From positions 18,857 through 82,856 of the forward strand of contig CAVYHJ010000013.1 of the NCBI GenBank assembly GCA_963768165.1: a stretch of 64,000 nucleotides of DNA, written 5' to 3'. The position numbers and the translations under genes were made by a program. The notes beneath the pieces are model-generated. The model ran no database searches. It was not told the origin of the DNA and worked only from the letters and a program-made list of their open reading frames with translations. The DNA is from CAVYHJ01 sp963768165 [NCBI: uncultured bacterium]. GTDB lineage: Bacteria > UBP4 > UBA4092. Position 1 is the first letter of the stretch. The number at the start of each line of letters is the position of its first letter. This document shows, piece by piece, positions 15,258-24,915 of the stretch.

Positions 15258-16592
15258 TTACTCCACTCTTAAAATACGTTTCATGGTTTTGTATAGTTTA
15301 AAGAGAGTTTTATTGCGAATGGCATCCAAATCATGTTTTGCCGATTTATAGGCATCGGTCATTTCATTCAACCGATGTTGTAAATCCGTCGTTTGCTCCC
15401 GGCTCTTTCCCAAGTCCTGTTCCAACAAGTCGATACGATCGGTGGATTGTTTTAAGATGTGCTGCGATTTTTGACGAAGAATCGGATTTTGGCAAAACTC
15501 ATCCAGAGGTGCAATAGCTTTATCCCAGGTATATTTATCGCGCACTAATTTTTGTGCGTTTTCACTGTATTGTTGGATCATGCCCGGATTCTCCAAAATA
15601 TTTTTTACAATATTCTTAAGTGAAACTGTATCTTCCGGGTTCACAATCCAACCGGCGGAATACTCTTCAATCGGAACGGACAATTCCAGATAGTCGCCGT
15701 AAATCACCGGCAGTCCGCACCAGAGATATTCAATGGTGCGCGTGGTGAAAGCGAGTTCCCGCTCCGAGTTGCGTTTCATCACATCCACGGCAGTCGTTGC
15801 GGAAGTATATTCTTGTATCAACTGTTCATGGTCTATCATTTCAGAAATGACCACCCGTGGATTTTCAGCCATTTGTTTTTTTAAATCGTTATATTTTTCA
15901 CCGTCAATGCTATGGAAGGGATGTTTCCCGACAAACATTTTTAATTGACCGCGATTGGCCGATGCCAAAACATCGGCGAGAGTATTTAACGTCAAGGACG
16001 GGTCCTGCCATGCCCAGGACACTCCACCGAAAACAAAGGATGGTTCTTCAGGTAAACGATGTTGTGGGAGGTCGGGAGATAAAGAAACTGGGATGGTGGC
16101 GATAGTGATTTCTTTCGGGTCCATGCCAGCCATCATCAACCACGCCCACCAATACCATTTTTGTCGTTCCCCGGCACAGGTAAAAAAATCCATTTTTTGC
16201 ATGGTCTTTATTTTATCCAGCGCGCTGTCCCGGAAATTACTGAGATGGCGATAACTATTTTCGATAAGGAGAGACCCGTGTAAATCCATCACAGCGGGAA
16301 TATCCGATGGTTCATAAAAGACAGCGGTGGGCCATTGCTGGAAAATCACCATATCAGGTTTCATCCGGTCAACGATTTCATTCACCTTCACTGGATTATG
16401 GACATATTTCGCCAGCGATTCCGGCGGGTTGGAGATTTTATTCAGAACAAAATCAGGGAGAGAATAATGAACTTTGTGTCCACGAGATTCCAATCCCTTG
16501 CCCAAACTCCAACTGCGAATTCCGCCGCCACCGACCGGCAACCCATACCCCGGCATCATCTCGTGGGTAATATATAGAATTTCCCTATTCAC
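15258..16592 (-). CDS. GT-B glycosyltransferase with C-terminal coiled coil
   Basis: A 444-residue protein opening 'ILYITHEMMPGYGLPVGGGG', a typical GT-B N-terminus with a glycine-rich donor/acceptor loop. The C-terminal domain has 'FVFGGVSWAWQDPSLTL' and 'TIEYLWCGLPVIYGDYLEL'. The last 70 or so residues are a predicted coiled coil (heptad-like 'LEQDLGKSREQTTDLQHRLN') ending in a basic tail, which may mediate oligomerisation or membrane association. It lies 7 bp from the next gene and is part of the 14.1-22.7 kb glycan cluster. Confidence 0.82.
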   Translation of the reverse strand: MNREILYITHEMMPGYGLPVGGGGIRSWSLGKGLESRGHKVHYSLPDFVLNKISNPPESLAKYVHNPVKVNEIVDRMKPDMVIFQQWPTAVFYEPSDIPAVMDLHGSLLIENSYRHLSNFRDSALDKIKTMQKMDFFTCAGERQKWYWWAWLMMAGMDPKEITIATIPVSLSPDLPQHRLPEEPSFVFGGVSWAWQDPSLTLNTLADVLASANRGQLKMFVGKHPFHSIDGEKYNDLKKQMAENPRVVISEMIDHEQLIQEYTSATTAVDVMKRNSERELAFTTRTIEYLWCGLPVIYGDYLELSVPIEEYSAGWIVNPEDTVSLKNIVKNILENPGMIQQYSENAQKLVRDKYTWDKAIAPLDEFCQNPILRQKSQHILKQSTDRIDLLEQDLGKSREQTTDLQHRLNEMTDAYKSAKHDLDAIRNKTLFKLYKTMKRILRVE

Positions 16593-16607
16593 AGCACAGA
16601 TTATAGA

Positions 16608-17948
16608 TTAGAAAACACGCTTTATCAATTTTCGATAAAAGTTCGTTGCTTGACTGATAGGAGTTTGCAGTTGTTCTTCAACAGATTCTTTTACTTTTTT
16701 AAGAGAGGATTCATCAGGTGCGGGTTGCGGATTACGCACCCATTTTCGCAACGGTTCCAAGGTCTTTTCAAAGGTATAATTGTTTTTTACGAACTGTTTT
16801 CCCATTTGTCCAATTTCTTTTATTTTATCGGGATGAGTGATAGCAAACTCAAGTTGGGAACGAAATAAATCACGATTTCCAATAGGACAGGTCAATCCCA
16901 ATTGGTTGTCTTGAATGACTTGACTGATTTCTGTTCCCAGAGTTGACAACACGGGTAATCCTATTTTCATCATGTGAATCAAGCGGTTACGCGCGCCTGT
17001 TAAAGTTTCATAATTCCAGGCGTCAATGTTTATTCCGAGATTGCTTTCAAAATAATAATCGTGAATCTCTTCCGTTGGGACCCAACCCTGCATGATAAAT
17101 TGATTCTTGACAGGAGATTGGCCAATTTTCTCCAGAAATTTTTGATAGGTAATTTCATTGTGCAGGGGAATCGCGCCGCCGGTGGAGACAAATTTTACTT
17201 GCGGATATCGGGTCATCACGGAAACCAATCCATCATAAAGAAAATCGGTATCCGTCCATGTGTTATATCCCCCGCTCCAGAGAATCACAAAATCGTTTTC
17301 ATTGACCTGTTTTCCTCGAAGCACGGTTTTCTGATGGGTATAATCGCAATGTTCCACAGAGTTGGAAATGGGATACACGAACTCATACCCCAAGGTAAAT
17401 TGATTCAACCGTTTCATCACTGCCAATTCACCCAACAACATATATTTTTGCCGTAGGGACACTGTTGAAAATACGTCTCCTTTTTGCAGGCAAATATTTT
17501 CCTGTTCCCAGAATTCCATAACGGAAGAATTATTTCCCAGAAGGTTGGCGCGGGCTTGCGCTTCGGTCATGAGGGCCCCATTTAAGTCCAACCACAAAGG
17601 TTTGTTGGTAGATAGTTTGGCGGCGACCGACGCGGGTAAGGTATTGATTCCTAAAATACAATCGGGAGAAAAGGAATCATGAATAGATTGCAATATGGAT
17701 TTATCAAAATACAAACCAATATCAAAGATTGCGTGATACGTCAGATTCCCTTTGATGGTTTTCGTGTCCCGTGGTTGAGATTTGTCAAAATCTTTTGGCG
17801 GGGGAATAGGCCCGGCAAAAAGATAAACCTGGTGTCCGTCATCTAAAAGAGGTTTTGTAAAATGCCAGGTACGTAACCCCAAGGCAAATAAGGAATTGCC
17901 ATTTTCAAACGGCAATGGGCGTGCACCGACCACCAGAATTTTACTCAT
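16608..17948 (-). CDS. GT-B glycosyltransferase, paralogue of its upstream neighbour
   Basis: A 446-residue protein starting 'MSKILVVGARPLPFENGN'. It shares its whole plan with the gene at 17960-19246: the opening PLPFEN motif, 'TWHF.KPLLD.GH', 'FVILWSGGYNTWTD', 'SNLGINID..NYE', 'GARNRL.HMMK.GLPVL' and a terminal 'KTLEPLRKWVRNP'. The two are a tandem duplication that has diverged. Donor and acceptor are unknown; sequential sugar additions are a reasonable guess. I start it at 17948, where it aligns with the paralogue; an upstream extension in the same frame would overlap the preceding gene. Confidence 0.82.
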   Translation of the reverse strand: MSKILVVGARPLPFENGNSLFALGLRTWHFTKPLLDDGHQVYLFAGPIPPPKDFDKSQPRDTKTIKGNLTYHAIFDIGLYFDKSILQSIHDSFSPDCILGINTLPASVAAKLSTNKPLWLDLNGALMTEAQARANLLGNNSSVMEFWEQENICLQKGDVFSTVSLRQKYMLLGELAVMKRLNQFTLGYEFVYPISNSVEHCDYTHQKTVLRGKQVNENDFVILWSGGYNTWTDTDFLYDGLVSVMTRYPQVKFVSTGGAIPLHNEITYQKFLEKIGQSPVKNQFIMQGWVPTEEIHDYYFESNLGINIDAWNYETLTGARNRLIHMMKIGLPVLSTLGTEISQVIQDNQLGLTCPIGNRDLFRSQLEFAITHPDKIKEIGQMGKQFVKNNYTFEKTLEPLRKWVRNPQPAPDESSLKKVKESVEEQLQTPISQATNFYRKLIKRVF

Positions 17949-17959
17949 AGGAAATCGGA

Positions 17960-19246
17960 TTAACCGCCTTCCAAAAACACGGGATTGAGTCGAATCGGGC
18001 GGGGAGATTTCCAATCGGGCGCGTGCGTTGGATTTTTCGCCCATGCTTGAACAGCTTGAGTGGTTTTCTCGATAGTCCAGTGATCCAGAACATATTGTTT
18101 TCCGCGTTGACCCATCTGTTTGACTTCATCCCGATGCGACGCACTCCAACTAATCTGTTGCGCGAGACTTTCAGCATTGCCAACTTGAAATGTCAAACCC
18201 AATTTTTCTTTTTGAATGGTTTGCGTGACTTCCGTTCCCACGGTTGTCAATACCGGCAACCCGGTTTTCATCATGTGCGTCAAGCGGTTACGCGCGCCAA
18301 AAATGACCTCATAATTCTCCGCATCAATGTTGATTCCCAGATTACTCTCGAAATAATAATTTTCAATATCTTCCGTCGGTACCCAACCCAACATCAAAAA
18401 TCGGTCTTTATAAGGAGATGCTTCAATCCTTTCCAAAAATTGCGGATAAGTGAAATCGTCATGCCCGTCAATTTTACCACCGGTAGAAATAAATTTTATT
18501 TTGGGGTTTTGACTTATGGCATGGGTTAATGCATTAAACAAAGTCTCGATATCCGTCCAAGTATTGTATCCTCCGCTCCACAGAACCACAAAATCATCCG
18601 GCTCGACTTTTATTCCCCGTAACACTGTTTTCGTAGGGCGATACTCTTTGTTTTCGACAGAATTAGGAATCACTTCAATAAATTCATAACCGAAGGTCTC
18701 TTTGGTTAAACGTCCGGCAACGGCCAATTCACCAATCAGCGCGTATTTCTGGGGTTCGGAAACCGTGGAAAATCGGTCAGCGCGAAGCACAATCGGCGCC
18801 TCCTGTTTCCAAAAATAATCAATAAAATGGTCGTCTTTATACAACGCGGCTTTGGTTTGTGCTTCCGCCATCACCCATCCGTTTAGATCTGCCCAAACCG
18901 GACATTCAGTTTTCAATTTGCACGCCTGCTGGGCGGCATGCGTATTTACCCCGATAATCGCATCCGGTTGAAACATGTCGTGATGCATCTGAATGTAATG
19001 AATATCCATGAATACATATAACTCATCCACGGAATAATACATTAAATGCTCCCGTTCTATCTGGAGAATTTGCGGCAGGTTTTCTTCGTTATACGGGTCG
19101 GGTAATTGCATTGCCACCAGACAGATTTCATGTCCGGCATCCAATAGAGGTTTTAAAAAATGCCACGTGCGCAGAGATTGACCGTATACTTTTTTGCGGT
19201 TTTCAAACGGTAACGGTCCCACTCCCAACACTAAAAGTCGGCTCAA
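17960..19246 (-). CDS. GT-B glycosyltransferase
   Basis: A 428-residue protein beginning 'MSRLLVLGVGPLPFENRKK', followed by 'TWHFLKPLLDAGHEICLVA', a middle 'VLWSGGYNTWTDIETLF', and the donor-binding 'SNLGINIDAENYE' and 'MMKTGLPVLTTVG'. It is the closest relative of the following gene. Its first 44 bp overlap the 3' end of the radical SAM/SPASM gene; the start is fixed by alignment with the paralogue. The C-terminus ends in a Pro/Arg-rich tail. It probably works in the cytoplasm in the same pathway. Confidence 0.82.
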   Translation of the reverse strand: MSRLLVLGVGPLPFENRKKVYGQSLRTWHFLKPLLDAGHEICLVAMQLPDPYNEENLPQILQIEREHLMYYSVDELYVFMDIHYIQMHHDMFQPDAIIGVNTHAAQQACKLKTECPVWADLNGWVMAEAQTKAALYKDDHFIDYFWKQEAPIVLRADRFSTVSEPQKYALIGELAVAGRLTKETFGYEFIEVIPNSVENKEYRPTKTVLRGIKVEPDDFVVLWSGGYNTWTDIETLFNALTHAISQNPKIKFISTGGKIDGHDDFTYPQFLERIEASPYKDRFLMLGWVPTEDIENYYFESNLGINIDAENYEVIFGARNRLTHMMKTGLPVLTTVGTEVTQTIQKEKLGLTFQVGNAESLAQQISWSASHRDEVKQMGQRGKQYVLDHWTIEKTTQAVQAWAKNPTHAPDWKSPRPIRLNPVFLEGG

Positions 19247-20363
19247 GAACAGGCTCCAGTCCTAAAACGGCACCTTCTTTATCTAAAATTTTAATATGGA
19301 ACGACTTATCGGTAATCCGTCTCATTCCGCGTCCCATACACTGGGCGCAATTCGAGTCTTCACGGGTGGTATTTACCATTTGCCGGAATTTTTGATACAG
19401 TTCCCCGTTCCATATTTCATCGAAGGTATATTTATTCAAATCACCTAATTTTATATCATTGACACAACACGGGCCGATATGTCCGTCGCTGCGGAAATAA
19501 ACGAATTCCCACGGTTCGTAACACATCACCATCTTGCCGGATTTTTCCTGACGTGCTGCTTCATCAAACGATTTGGGAATAGTCAATTGTATTCCCAGTT
19601 TGGTCGCTTTTTCTTTGGCACGTCGCCAGATGTCATTGGCGAACGGCTGGTCGAAATACAACGATTCTTTGATTAAATCCTCGCGATAAACAATCAAATA
19701 ATCCCCGGATACTTTAGTCACCCCCAAGGAATAAGCCAGATCCAGAAAATCCATAAATTCTTCCGCATTCCTGCGGAAAAAGGTATAACACATTGTGACC
19801 TGGGGAAATTCGGCATTACGTTCTTTTTTTAATTGCATCAAGGTTTTAATATTTTTGACAATCCGTTCAAATCCTTTTTGCCCGCGGACGAAAACAAAAG
19901 TATCTTCACACGCCGCATCAATAGAGATATAGAGATGATGTAGTTCATACTCAATCATTTTTTCCGCTGCATCTTTATCCATTAAAACCCCGTTACTGAC
20001 ATATCGCTTGGTTATGTTCTTTGGAATGGTCGCCAAGATATCGAAAAATCGCTTATCTACCAGTGACTCACCAAAACCGAAAACTGAAATCTCCTGCAAA
20101 TAGGGATATAACTCTTTAATTTTATTCAAAATCGGTTCGGCAACGTAACTGCGTTTTCCATCAAACCAGGACTGGCCACACATGGGACATCGCAAATTGC
20201 ATTGATTGGTGACCTCCAGATAACACCGAAAGGGATAGGATTTGGTAACGGGTTTATTAGCGCGGCTTTCCTTGAAATTTAACTCCAGGTTTTTGGATAC
20301 TTCGCGTTTTTGTGCGGTGGTCTCGAAATAATCAATCCACTGGGATACTATATTTTGCGGCAT
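19203..20363 (-). CDS. Radical SAM/SPASM protein
   Basis: A 386-residue protein. The radical SAM cluster CxxxCxxC is at C55, C59 and C62 in 'NQCNLRCPMCGQ', preceded by 'FRCYLEVT'. The C-terminal third has SPASM-type cysteines: 'CYEPW', 'GPCCVNDI', 'DLNKYTFDEIWN' and 'NCAQCMGRG'. SPASM proteins bind auxiliary iron-sulfur clusters and modify peptides, proteins or sugars. Inside a glycosyltransferase cluster a sugar- or protein-modifying role is plausible. Its start codon overlaps the stop of the methyltransferase gene by one base (TAATG) and its end overlaps the next gene by 44 bp. Confidence 0.88.
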   Translation of the reverse strand: MPQNIVSQWIDYFETTAQKREVSKNLELNFKESRANKPVTKSYPFRCYLEVTNQCNLRCPMCGQSWFDGKRSYVAEPILNKIKELYPYLQEISVFGFGESLVDKRFFDILATIPKNITKRYVSNGVLMDKDAAEKMIEYELHHLYISIDAACEDTFVFVRGQKGFERIVKNIKTLMQLKKERNAEFPQVTMCYTFFRRNAEEFMDFLDLAYSLGVTKVSGDYLIVYREDLIKESLYFDQPFANDIWRRAKEKATKLGIQLTIPKSFDEAARQEKSGKMVMCYEPWEFVYFRSDGHIGPCCVNDIKLGDLNKYTFDEIWNGELYQKFRQMVNTTREDSNCAQCMGRGMRRITDKSFHIKILDKEGAVLGLEPVLEPTFSVGSGTVTV

Positions 20364-21811
20364 TATTTTGTTGCTCCATTTCGTGCAAACAGCAAGATGA
20401 CATCGCCTAAATCTGCTCGATTGATTCTCGCTCGGATTAAATCATTTAACCGGTACCTATCCCATACTTCTCGATAGGTCTCAATGTCAATACCTACATA
20501 GCATTTTACACCAAGTTCCATGAAATTGCACTTGTTTAATAAACTATTCAGGGACCGATTCCCGAAAAAGAATAAATGGTCATGGTCTTCAAACCATTTT
20601 TTCCCGGTAATCAAGCGGGGTAAACTCTCCGCATTGGGCGTGCGGATAAATAAAAAGCCTCCCGGTTTTAATATTCGGCTGATTTCTTTCAATGTCGCTG
20701 TTGGGTTGGGTAGATGTTCTATCACATGGGTCATGGTCACTAAATCAAAATGTCCATCCGGGAATTTTCCATCCTCTACCGTCCCTTGAATCACATCAAA
20801 CCCCATCCGGCGGTCAAATTTCACCGCCGACTCCGATAATTCCACACCTGTGGCTTCCCATCCCCGGCTGATAAATTCTGCCAATAACCCGCCCGTAGCG
20901 CATCCGATATCCAACATTCTTTTGGTTTTAAGGCTTTCTTCAAACTCTTTTAATCCCAATGATTCCAACCACTGGAATATCAACGAAAATTGTTTTCCAG
21001 TCGGATGGAAATTATGGGTTCCGTTATCAATGGATTTCTTCCATAGGTCTAATATTTTCCTCCCCTGTTCCAACGAATGTTCAAAATATCGTTTCCCATA
21101 CCACGTTTTCACTTCGGTAAAAGTTGGCTGTGGCCAGACATAAATGATTTTGCAATTTAAACATCGGCGAATTTTCCTCTGGTTAGTCCGGTCCTCATAA
21201 AACAACCCCGCCTCTTTATTCCCGCACAAAGGACACTTTGCCAAACCGGTAAATTTGCTTTTAATCAATTCCAATGGACTTTGCGCGGTAGGCTCTTCTT
21301 TTTCCGGAATTTCCCGATCCAATGTTTGATTCAACCAATCTCGCAGACGATTATGCAAATCTTTCCCACCCGGACTCAATTCCGTCTCTGGAAACGCCAA
21401 CAGGAATCCTGCCAAAATACTCAATTCTGGATTGTGCGCCACCCCCCGATAATACTCAAATGTCTTATCTCGTTCCCCCAAATGTTCCAACAACGCTCCA
21501 ATGTTTAATTGAACTGGTGTTTGCTCTCCATATTTGCTCGCTTTGTTATAATACGGCAACGCCTCTTGATATTTTCGCAATGTTACCAACAAATATCCCA
21601 TATACTCATTGGCTTCCACCGAAACCGGTTGGGTCCGAATCGCTAATTCCAATTCTTTTAGCGCCTCTTCATATTGTCCACGATGTAGCGTCCATGCCAA
21701 GGCATCCCGGTAATCAAATTTCACCAACTCCTCTGCCAAATACCCGTTGACGCTAAACGGTTCCGGTTCCCGGATTAATTGCAACGCTTTTTCCAAATGC
21801 GATTCTGCCAT
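20363..21811 (-). CDS. TPR - zinc ribbon - SAM-dependent methyltransferase
   Basis: A three-part 482-residue protein. Residues about 1-150 are TPR repeats ('QYEEALKELELAIRTQPVS', 'KYQEALPYYNKASKYGE'). Around 195-235 lies a zinc ribbon with CPLCGNKEAG and RRCLNCKIIY. The rest is a class I methyltransferase with motif I 'MLDIGCATGGLLAEF', 'GVELSESAVKFDRRMGFDV', 'HFDLVTMTHVIEHL' and 'RILKPGGFLFIRTPN'. Zinc ribbon plus methyltransferase proteins often methylate sugars during surface-glycan synthesis. AAAGGA precedes the ATG and the gap to the upstream GT2 gene is 1 bp. Confidence 0.88.
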   Translation of the reverse strand: MAESHLEKALQLIREPEPFSVNGYLAEELVKFDYRDALAWTLHRGQYEEALKELELAIRTQPVSVEANEYMGYLLVTLRKYQEALPYYNKASKYGEQTPVQLNIGALLEHLGERDKTFEYYRGVAHNPELSILAGFLLAFPETELSPGGKDLHNRLRDWLNQTLDREIPEKEEPTAQSPLELIKSKFTGLAKCPLCGNKEAGLFYEDRTNQRKIRRCLNCKIIYVWPQPTFTEVKTWYGKRYFEHSLEQGRKILDLWKKSIDNGTHNFHPTGKQFSLIFQWLESLGLKEFEESLKTKRMLDIGCATGGLLAEFISRGWEATGVELSESAVKFDRRMGFDVIQGTVEDGKFPDGHFDLVTMTHVIEHLPNPTATLKEISRILKPGGFLFIRTPNAESLPRLITGKKWFEDHDHLFFFGNRSLNSLLNKCNFMELGVKCYVGIDIETYREVWDRYRLNDLIRARINRADLGDVILLFARNGATK

Positions 21812-21812
21812 A

Positions 21813-22727
21813 TTAATCCTTTTTTATTTTCCAATCCTGATACTCAAATTTCCATCGTTCGAGTAAAGTTAACGGCAATTGAATCAAATTCAATCCATAA
21901 GCTTTCAGAAGAGGTTTCAATTCAATTCCATGTCTAATCCGGCATAACCACCGGAATTCCGGTTCGATGGCACGCGCCAATTGTTCCGCCGTGAAATTCT
22001 TTAACATAAACCGTATCCGGTTCTTATGATACTTGTAAAAAAATCCCTCACTCCCTATCACCGTCGTCTGGGATTCATGATGATAAATCACCGAACTCGG
22101 GATATAGACCACCCGGTATCCGATTTTCCTCGCCCGAAAACAATATTCCGTTTCTTCAAAATAAATCGGACGATAATTCTCATTCAGTAACCCTAATTTG
22201 TTAAGCACTTCCCGCTTAATCGCAATCGCCGCCCCCATGACATAATCCACATCCCGCACCGTATCATACTGGTACCTGTCCAATTCCCCTTTGCCATAAT
22301 GATTACTTAATCCGTGGTTATTGATAAACCCACCCGCGTGCTGTAATGTTTTCCCATCGGGATAATAAATCTTGCATCCTGCTATTCCCACCTTCTCGGA
22401 TTTCACCATCTCTTTGACAATCTCCGCAATCCAATTCGATTCGACTGTCGTATCATCGTTTAATAATATAACAATCTGTCCCGTGGATTCCTTGATTCCA
22501 ACATTATTTCCCCCGGCAAATCCCCGGTTCTGTGGGAGATTGATCAACCGGACTTTCGGAAATTGCGTTGCCACAATATCCGGTGTCCTATCCGTAGACC
22601 CGTTATTAATCACCAGAATTTCCCAATCCGGATACACGGTCTCCTGCAAGGAACGTAAACACGCCTCAATCACCTTTTCGCCGTTCAGCGATAGGACAAT
22701 CACCGATACTTTGGGTGTTTCATTCAC
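21813..22727 (-). CDS. GT2 family glycosyltransferase
   Basis: A 304-residue protein with the GT-A/GT2 pattern: 'VSVIVLSLNGEKVIEACL', 'ILVINNGSTDRTPDIV', 'LPQNRGFAGGNNVGI' and the DxD-type metal site in 'IVILLNDDTTVE'. The acceptor side has 'VDYVMGAAIAIKREVLNKLG' and 'YFEETEYCFRARKIGYRVVY'. This closely resembles rhamnosyltransferase-like (WbbL-type) enzymes. A GTG start at 22727 is the first in frame. It is the first gene of the seven-gene minus-strand cluster and, with its neighbours, probably builds a surface polysaccharide or protein glycan. Confidence 0.9.
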   Translation of the reverse strand: MNETPKVSVIVLSLNGEKVIEACLRSLQETVYPDWEILVINNGSTDRTPDIVATQFPKVRLINLPQNRGFAGGNNVGIKESTGQIVILLNDDTTVESNWIAEIVKEMVKSEKVGIAGCKIYYPDGKTLQHAGGFINNHGLSNHYGKGELDRYQYDTVRDVDYVMGAAIAIKREVLNKLGLLNENYRPIYFEETEYCFRARKIGYRVVYIPSSVIYHHESQTTVIGSEGFFYKYHKNRIRFMLKNFTAEQLARAIEPEFRWLCRIRHGIELKPLLKAYGLNLIQLPLTLLERWKFEYQDWKIKKD

Positions 22728-22897
22728 CGGAATTTCTCGATTTCAAGCGGAATAGTGCGACTTTCTTCATGGGTTAACCTACCACACTCAATTTTTCACC
22801 GTCAATCAACTATCCAAAAAACTTTAGGTATCTATGAAGTGTTATTCATCTGATAAGTAATAAATTAACCCCCAAAAAATTGAATAACATAAATAGA

Positions 22898-22926
22898 TTG
22901 CGCTTTCCTGGCATCCGGCATAATAT
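22898..22926 (+). promoter_or_regulatory. Candidate promoter for the GH127 gene
   Basis: TTGCGC (22898-22903), 17 bp, TAATAT (22921-22926). Both boxes are imperfect. It lies in the divergent 271-bp gap; the CAACAGGAG ribosome site is just before 22999. Confidence 0.3.
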
Positions 22927-22998
22927 ATTCCATCGTAGAATTATTAGGTTTCGCATAGAAAAATAAATATTTATAATTGAATCAACAGGAGAATTTAT

Positions 22999-24867
22999 AT
23001 GCAAGGTTTATATCAGAAGATAATCCCGGTGCCGTTTACTCAAGTCCGGTTGGAGGATAAGTTTTGGGCGCCAAGACAGAAAATTAACGCGCAAAATACA
23101 CTGAAACAAAATATCAAAAAATGTAAAGAAGCGGGGAGATTGGACAATTTTTATAAAGCAATGGGCCGAAAAAAGGGGAAGTTTGAAGGATGGTATTTTA
23201 ATGATTCGGATATATATAAAGTGATTGAGGGTTGGTCAAACGTCTTGGCATTGAATCCTAACAAGAAATTGGAAAAGCAATTGGACGAATGGATATCCAT
23301 CATAAAAGACGTACAACAACCGGATGGGTATATTGATAATTACATATTGTTGAATGAGCCCGAGAATCGATTTAAGAAATTAAAAGATTTGCATGAGTTA
23401 TATTGCGGGGGGCATTTGATAGAAGCTGCCGTGGCTCATTTCAAGTCCACCAGGAAAAAGAATTTGTTAGAGTTGGCGTGTAAATTTGCAGATTATATCG
23501 ATACCGTCTTCGGTGAAGGAAAACGGCATGATGTGGATGGTCATGAAGAAATCGAGTTGGCGTTAATCAAGCTATACCGGGTAACCGGGGTGGAGAGATA
23601 TCTTAAACTGGCGGAATTTTTTGTGGGTGAACGGGGGAGGGAATGTGGTCGAACGAAGTGGGGGGAATATTTTCAAGACCATGCACCTTTGGAAGAGCAA
23701 AAAGAGGTCACGGGACATGCGGTGCGCGCGATGTATTTTTATTGCGGTGGCGCGGATGTTTACCAATTTACGGGAAAACAAGAGTACCTGTCGGCATTGA
23801 ACCGATTATGGGAGGATGCCGTATTAAAGAAGATGTATATCACCGGAGGGGTTGGGGCGAAACATGAAGGAGAAGCATTCGGGGCTCCCTATGAACTTCC
23901 CAGTGAGACTGCCTATGCGGAATTATGCGCTGCGATAGGGTTTGTTTTTTGGAATCACCGGATGAACCAATTGAAACCGGATATCCGGTATATCGATGTA
24001 TTGGAGAGAGCATTATACAACGGGGTATTGGGAGGGGTATCGTTAGACGGGAAAAAGTTTTATTATGTGAACCCGCTCCTGAGCAAGGGTCAGCATCACC
24101 GGCAGGAATGGTATGAATGTGCCTGTTGTCCGCCGAATATTTTAAGATTAATCGCTTCCTTGGGAGAATATTTTTATGCTACCGGCGATGAGGAAGTCTA
24201 TGTAAATTTATATGCATCGAACACTGTAAAAATCCGTTTAGGAGAAACGAATATTGGTATACAACAAAGAACTTTATATCCCTGGGAAGGCGGGATCAGT
24301 CTCCGGGTTACGCCGGTAAAGCATATAAAATTTACCTTATATTTAAGGATTCCCGGCTGGTGCCCGCAATACACCATTAAAATCAATGGCAAAAAAATGA
24401 ACCAGTTGGATATTGTCAATGGGTATTTAAAAGTTAACCGGGTTTGGAAACCTGGAGACCGGGTTGATTTAAACCTGGTAATGGAAATCGACCGGGTGTA
24501 TTCCCATCCCGGAGTGAAAGAGACTGTTGGGAAAGTTGTTTTGCAACGGGGACCCATCGTGTATTGCCTGGAGGCAGTGGATAATGGGGGTAGGGTGTTT
24601 GATATCGTTTTGCCGGCGGATACCCGGTTGAAATATCAGTTCAGACCCAAATTACTAAACGGGGTTGGGGTTATCCAGGGGAAGGCTCTTCGAGTAAAAC
24701 CGGTGGATTGGTCCCGGCATTTATATTTATCTCAAAAAGAAATAACTGGAAATGTTCAATTCACAGCGATTCCTTATTATGCCTGGGACAACCGTAAAGC
24801 CGGGGAGATGGCCGTTTGGATAGCAGAATCTGTAAACTCTCTTAAAACCCCTTCGGTGACAGCTTAA
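22999..24867 (+). CDS. GH127-type beta-L-arabinofuranosidase (DUF1680)
   Basis: A 622-residue protein with no signal peptide, matching the DUF1680/GH127 family from end to end. It opens 'VPFTQVRLEDKFWAPR', then has '(alpha/alpha)6 barrel' landmarks 'GHEEIELALIKLYRVTG', 'GHAVRAMYFYCGGADVYQ', 'MYITGGVGAKHEGEAFG', 'SETAYAELCAAIGFVFWNHR', and 'WYECACCPPNILRLIASLGE'. In the characterised enzyme HypBA1 a zinc ion is held by a Glu and three Cys, one Cys being the nucleophile; the Glu/Cys of ETAYAELC and the CACC pair are present here. It removes beta-L-arabinofuranose from plant or algal glycans, or a related sugar in GH127-like subgroups. The C-terminus is beta-sandwich. It stands alone with a clear GGAG site. 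Confidence 0.9.
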   Translation: MQGLYQKIIPVPFTQVRLEDKFWAPRQKINAQNTLKQNIKKCKEAGRLDNFYKAMGRKKGKFEGWYFNDSDIYKVIEGWSNVLALNPNKKLEKQLDEWISIIKDVQQPDGYIDNYILLNEPENRFKKLKDLHELYCGGHLIEAAVAHFKSTRKKNLLELACKFADYIDTVFGEGKRHDVDGHEEIELALIKLYRVTGVERYLKLAEFFVGERGRECGRTKWGEYFQDHAPLEEQKEVTGHAVRAMYFYCGGADVYQFTGKQEYLSALNRLWEDAVLKKMYITGGVGAKHEGEAFGAPYELPSETAYAELCAAIGFVFWNHRMNQLKPDIRYIDVLERALYNGVLGGVSLDGKKFYYVNPLLSKGQHHRQEWYECACCPPNILRLIASLGEYFYATGDEEVYVNLYASNTVKIRLGETNIGIQQRTLYPWEGGISLRVTPVKHIKFTLYLRIPGWCPQYTIKINGKKMNQLDIVNGYLKVNRVWKPGDRVDLNLVMEIDRVYSHPGVKETVGKVVLQRGPIVYCLEAVDNGGRVFDIVLPADTRLKYQFRPKLLNGVGVIQGKALRVKPVDWSRHLYLSQKEITGNVQFTAIPYYAWDNRKAGEMAVWIAESVNSLKTPSVTA

Positions 24868-24884
24868 TGTCCTATAACGGAGGA

Positions 24885-24915
24885 ATACCTAGGAGGGTCA
24901 GACCCTCCTAGGTAT
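24885..24915. terminator. Perfect 15-bp-arm palindrome after the GH127 gene
   Basis: ATACCTAGGAGGGTC, one unpaired A, then GACCCTCCTAGGTAT. It lies 18 bp after the stop. It lacks a T-run, so it may be a REP-like element or mRNA-stabilising hairpin rather than a classical terminator. Confidence 0.5.
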
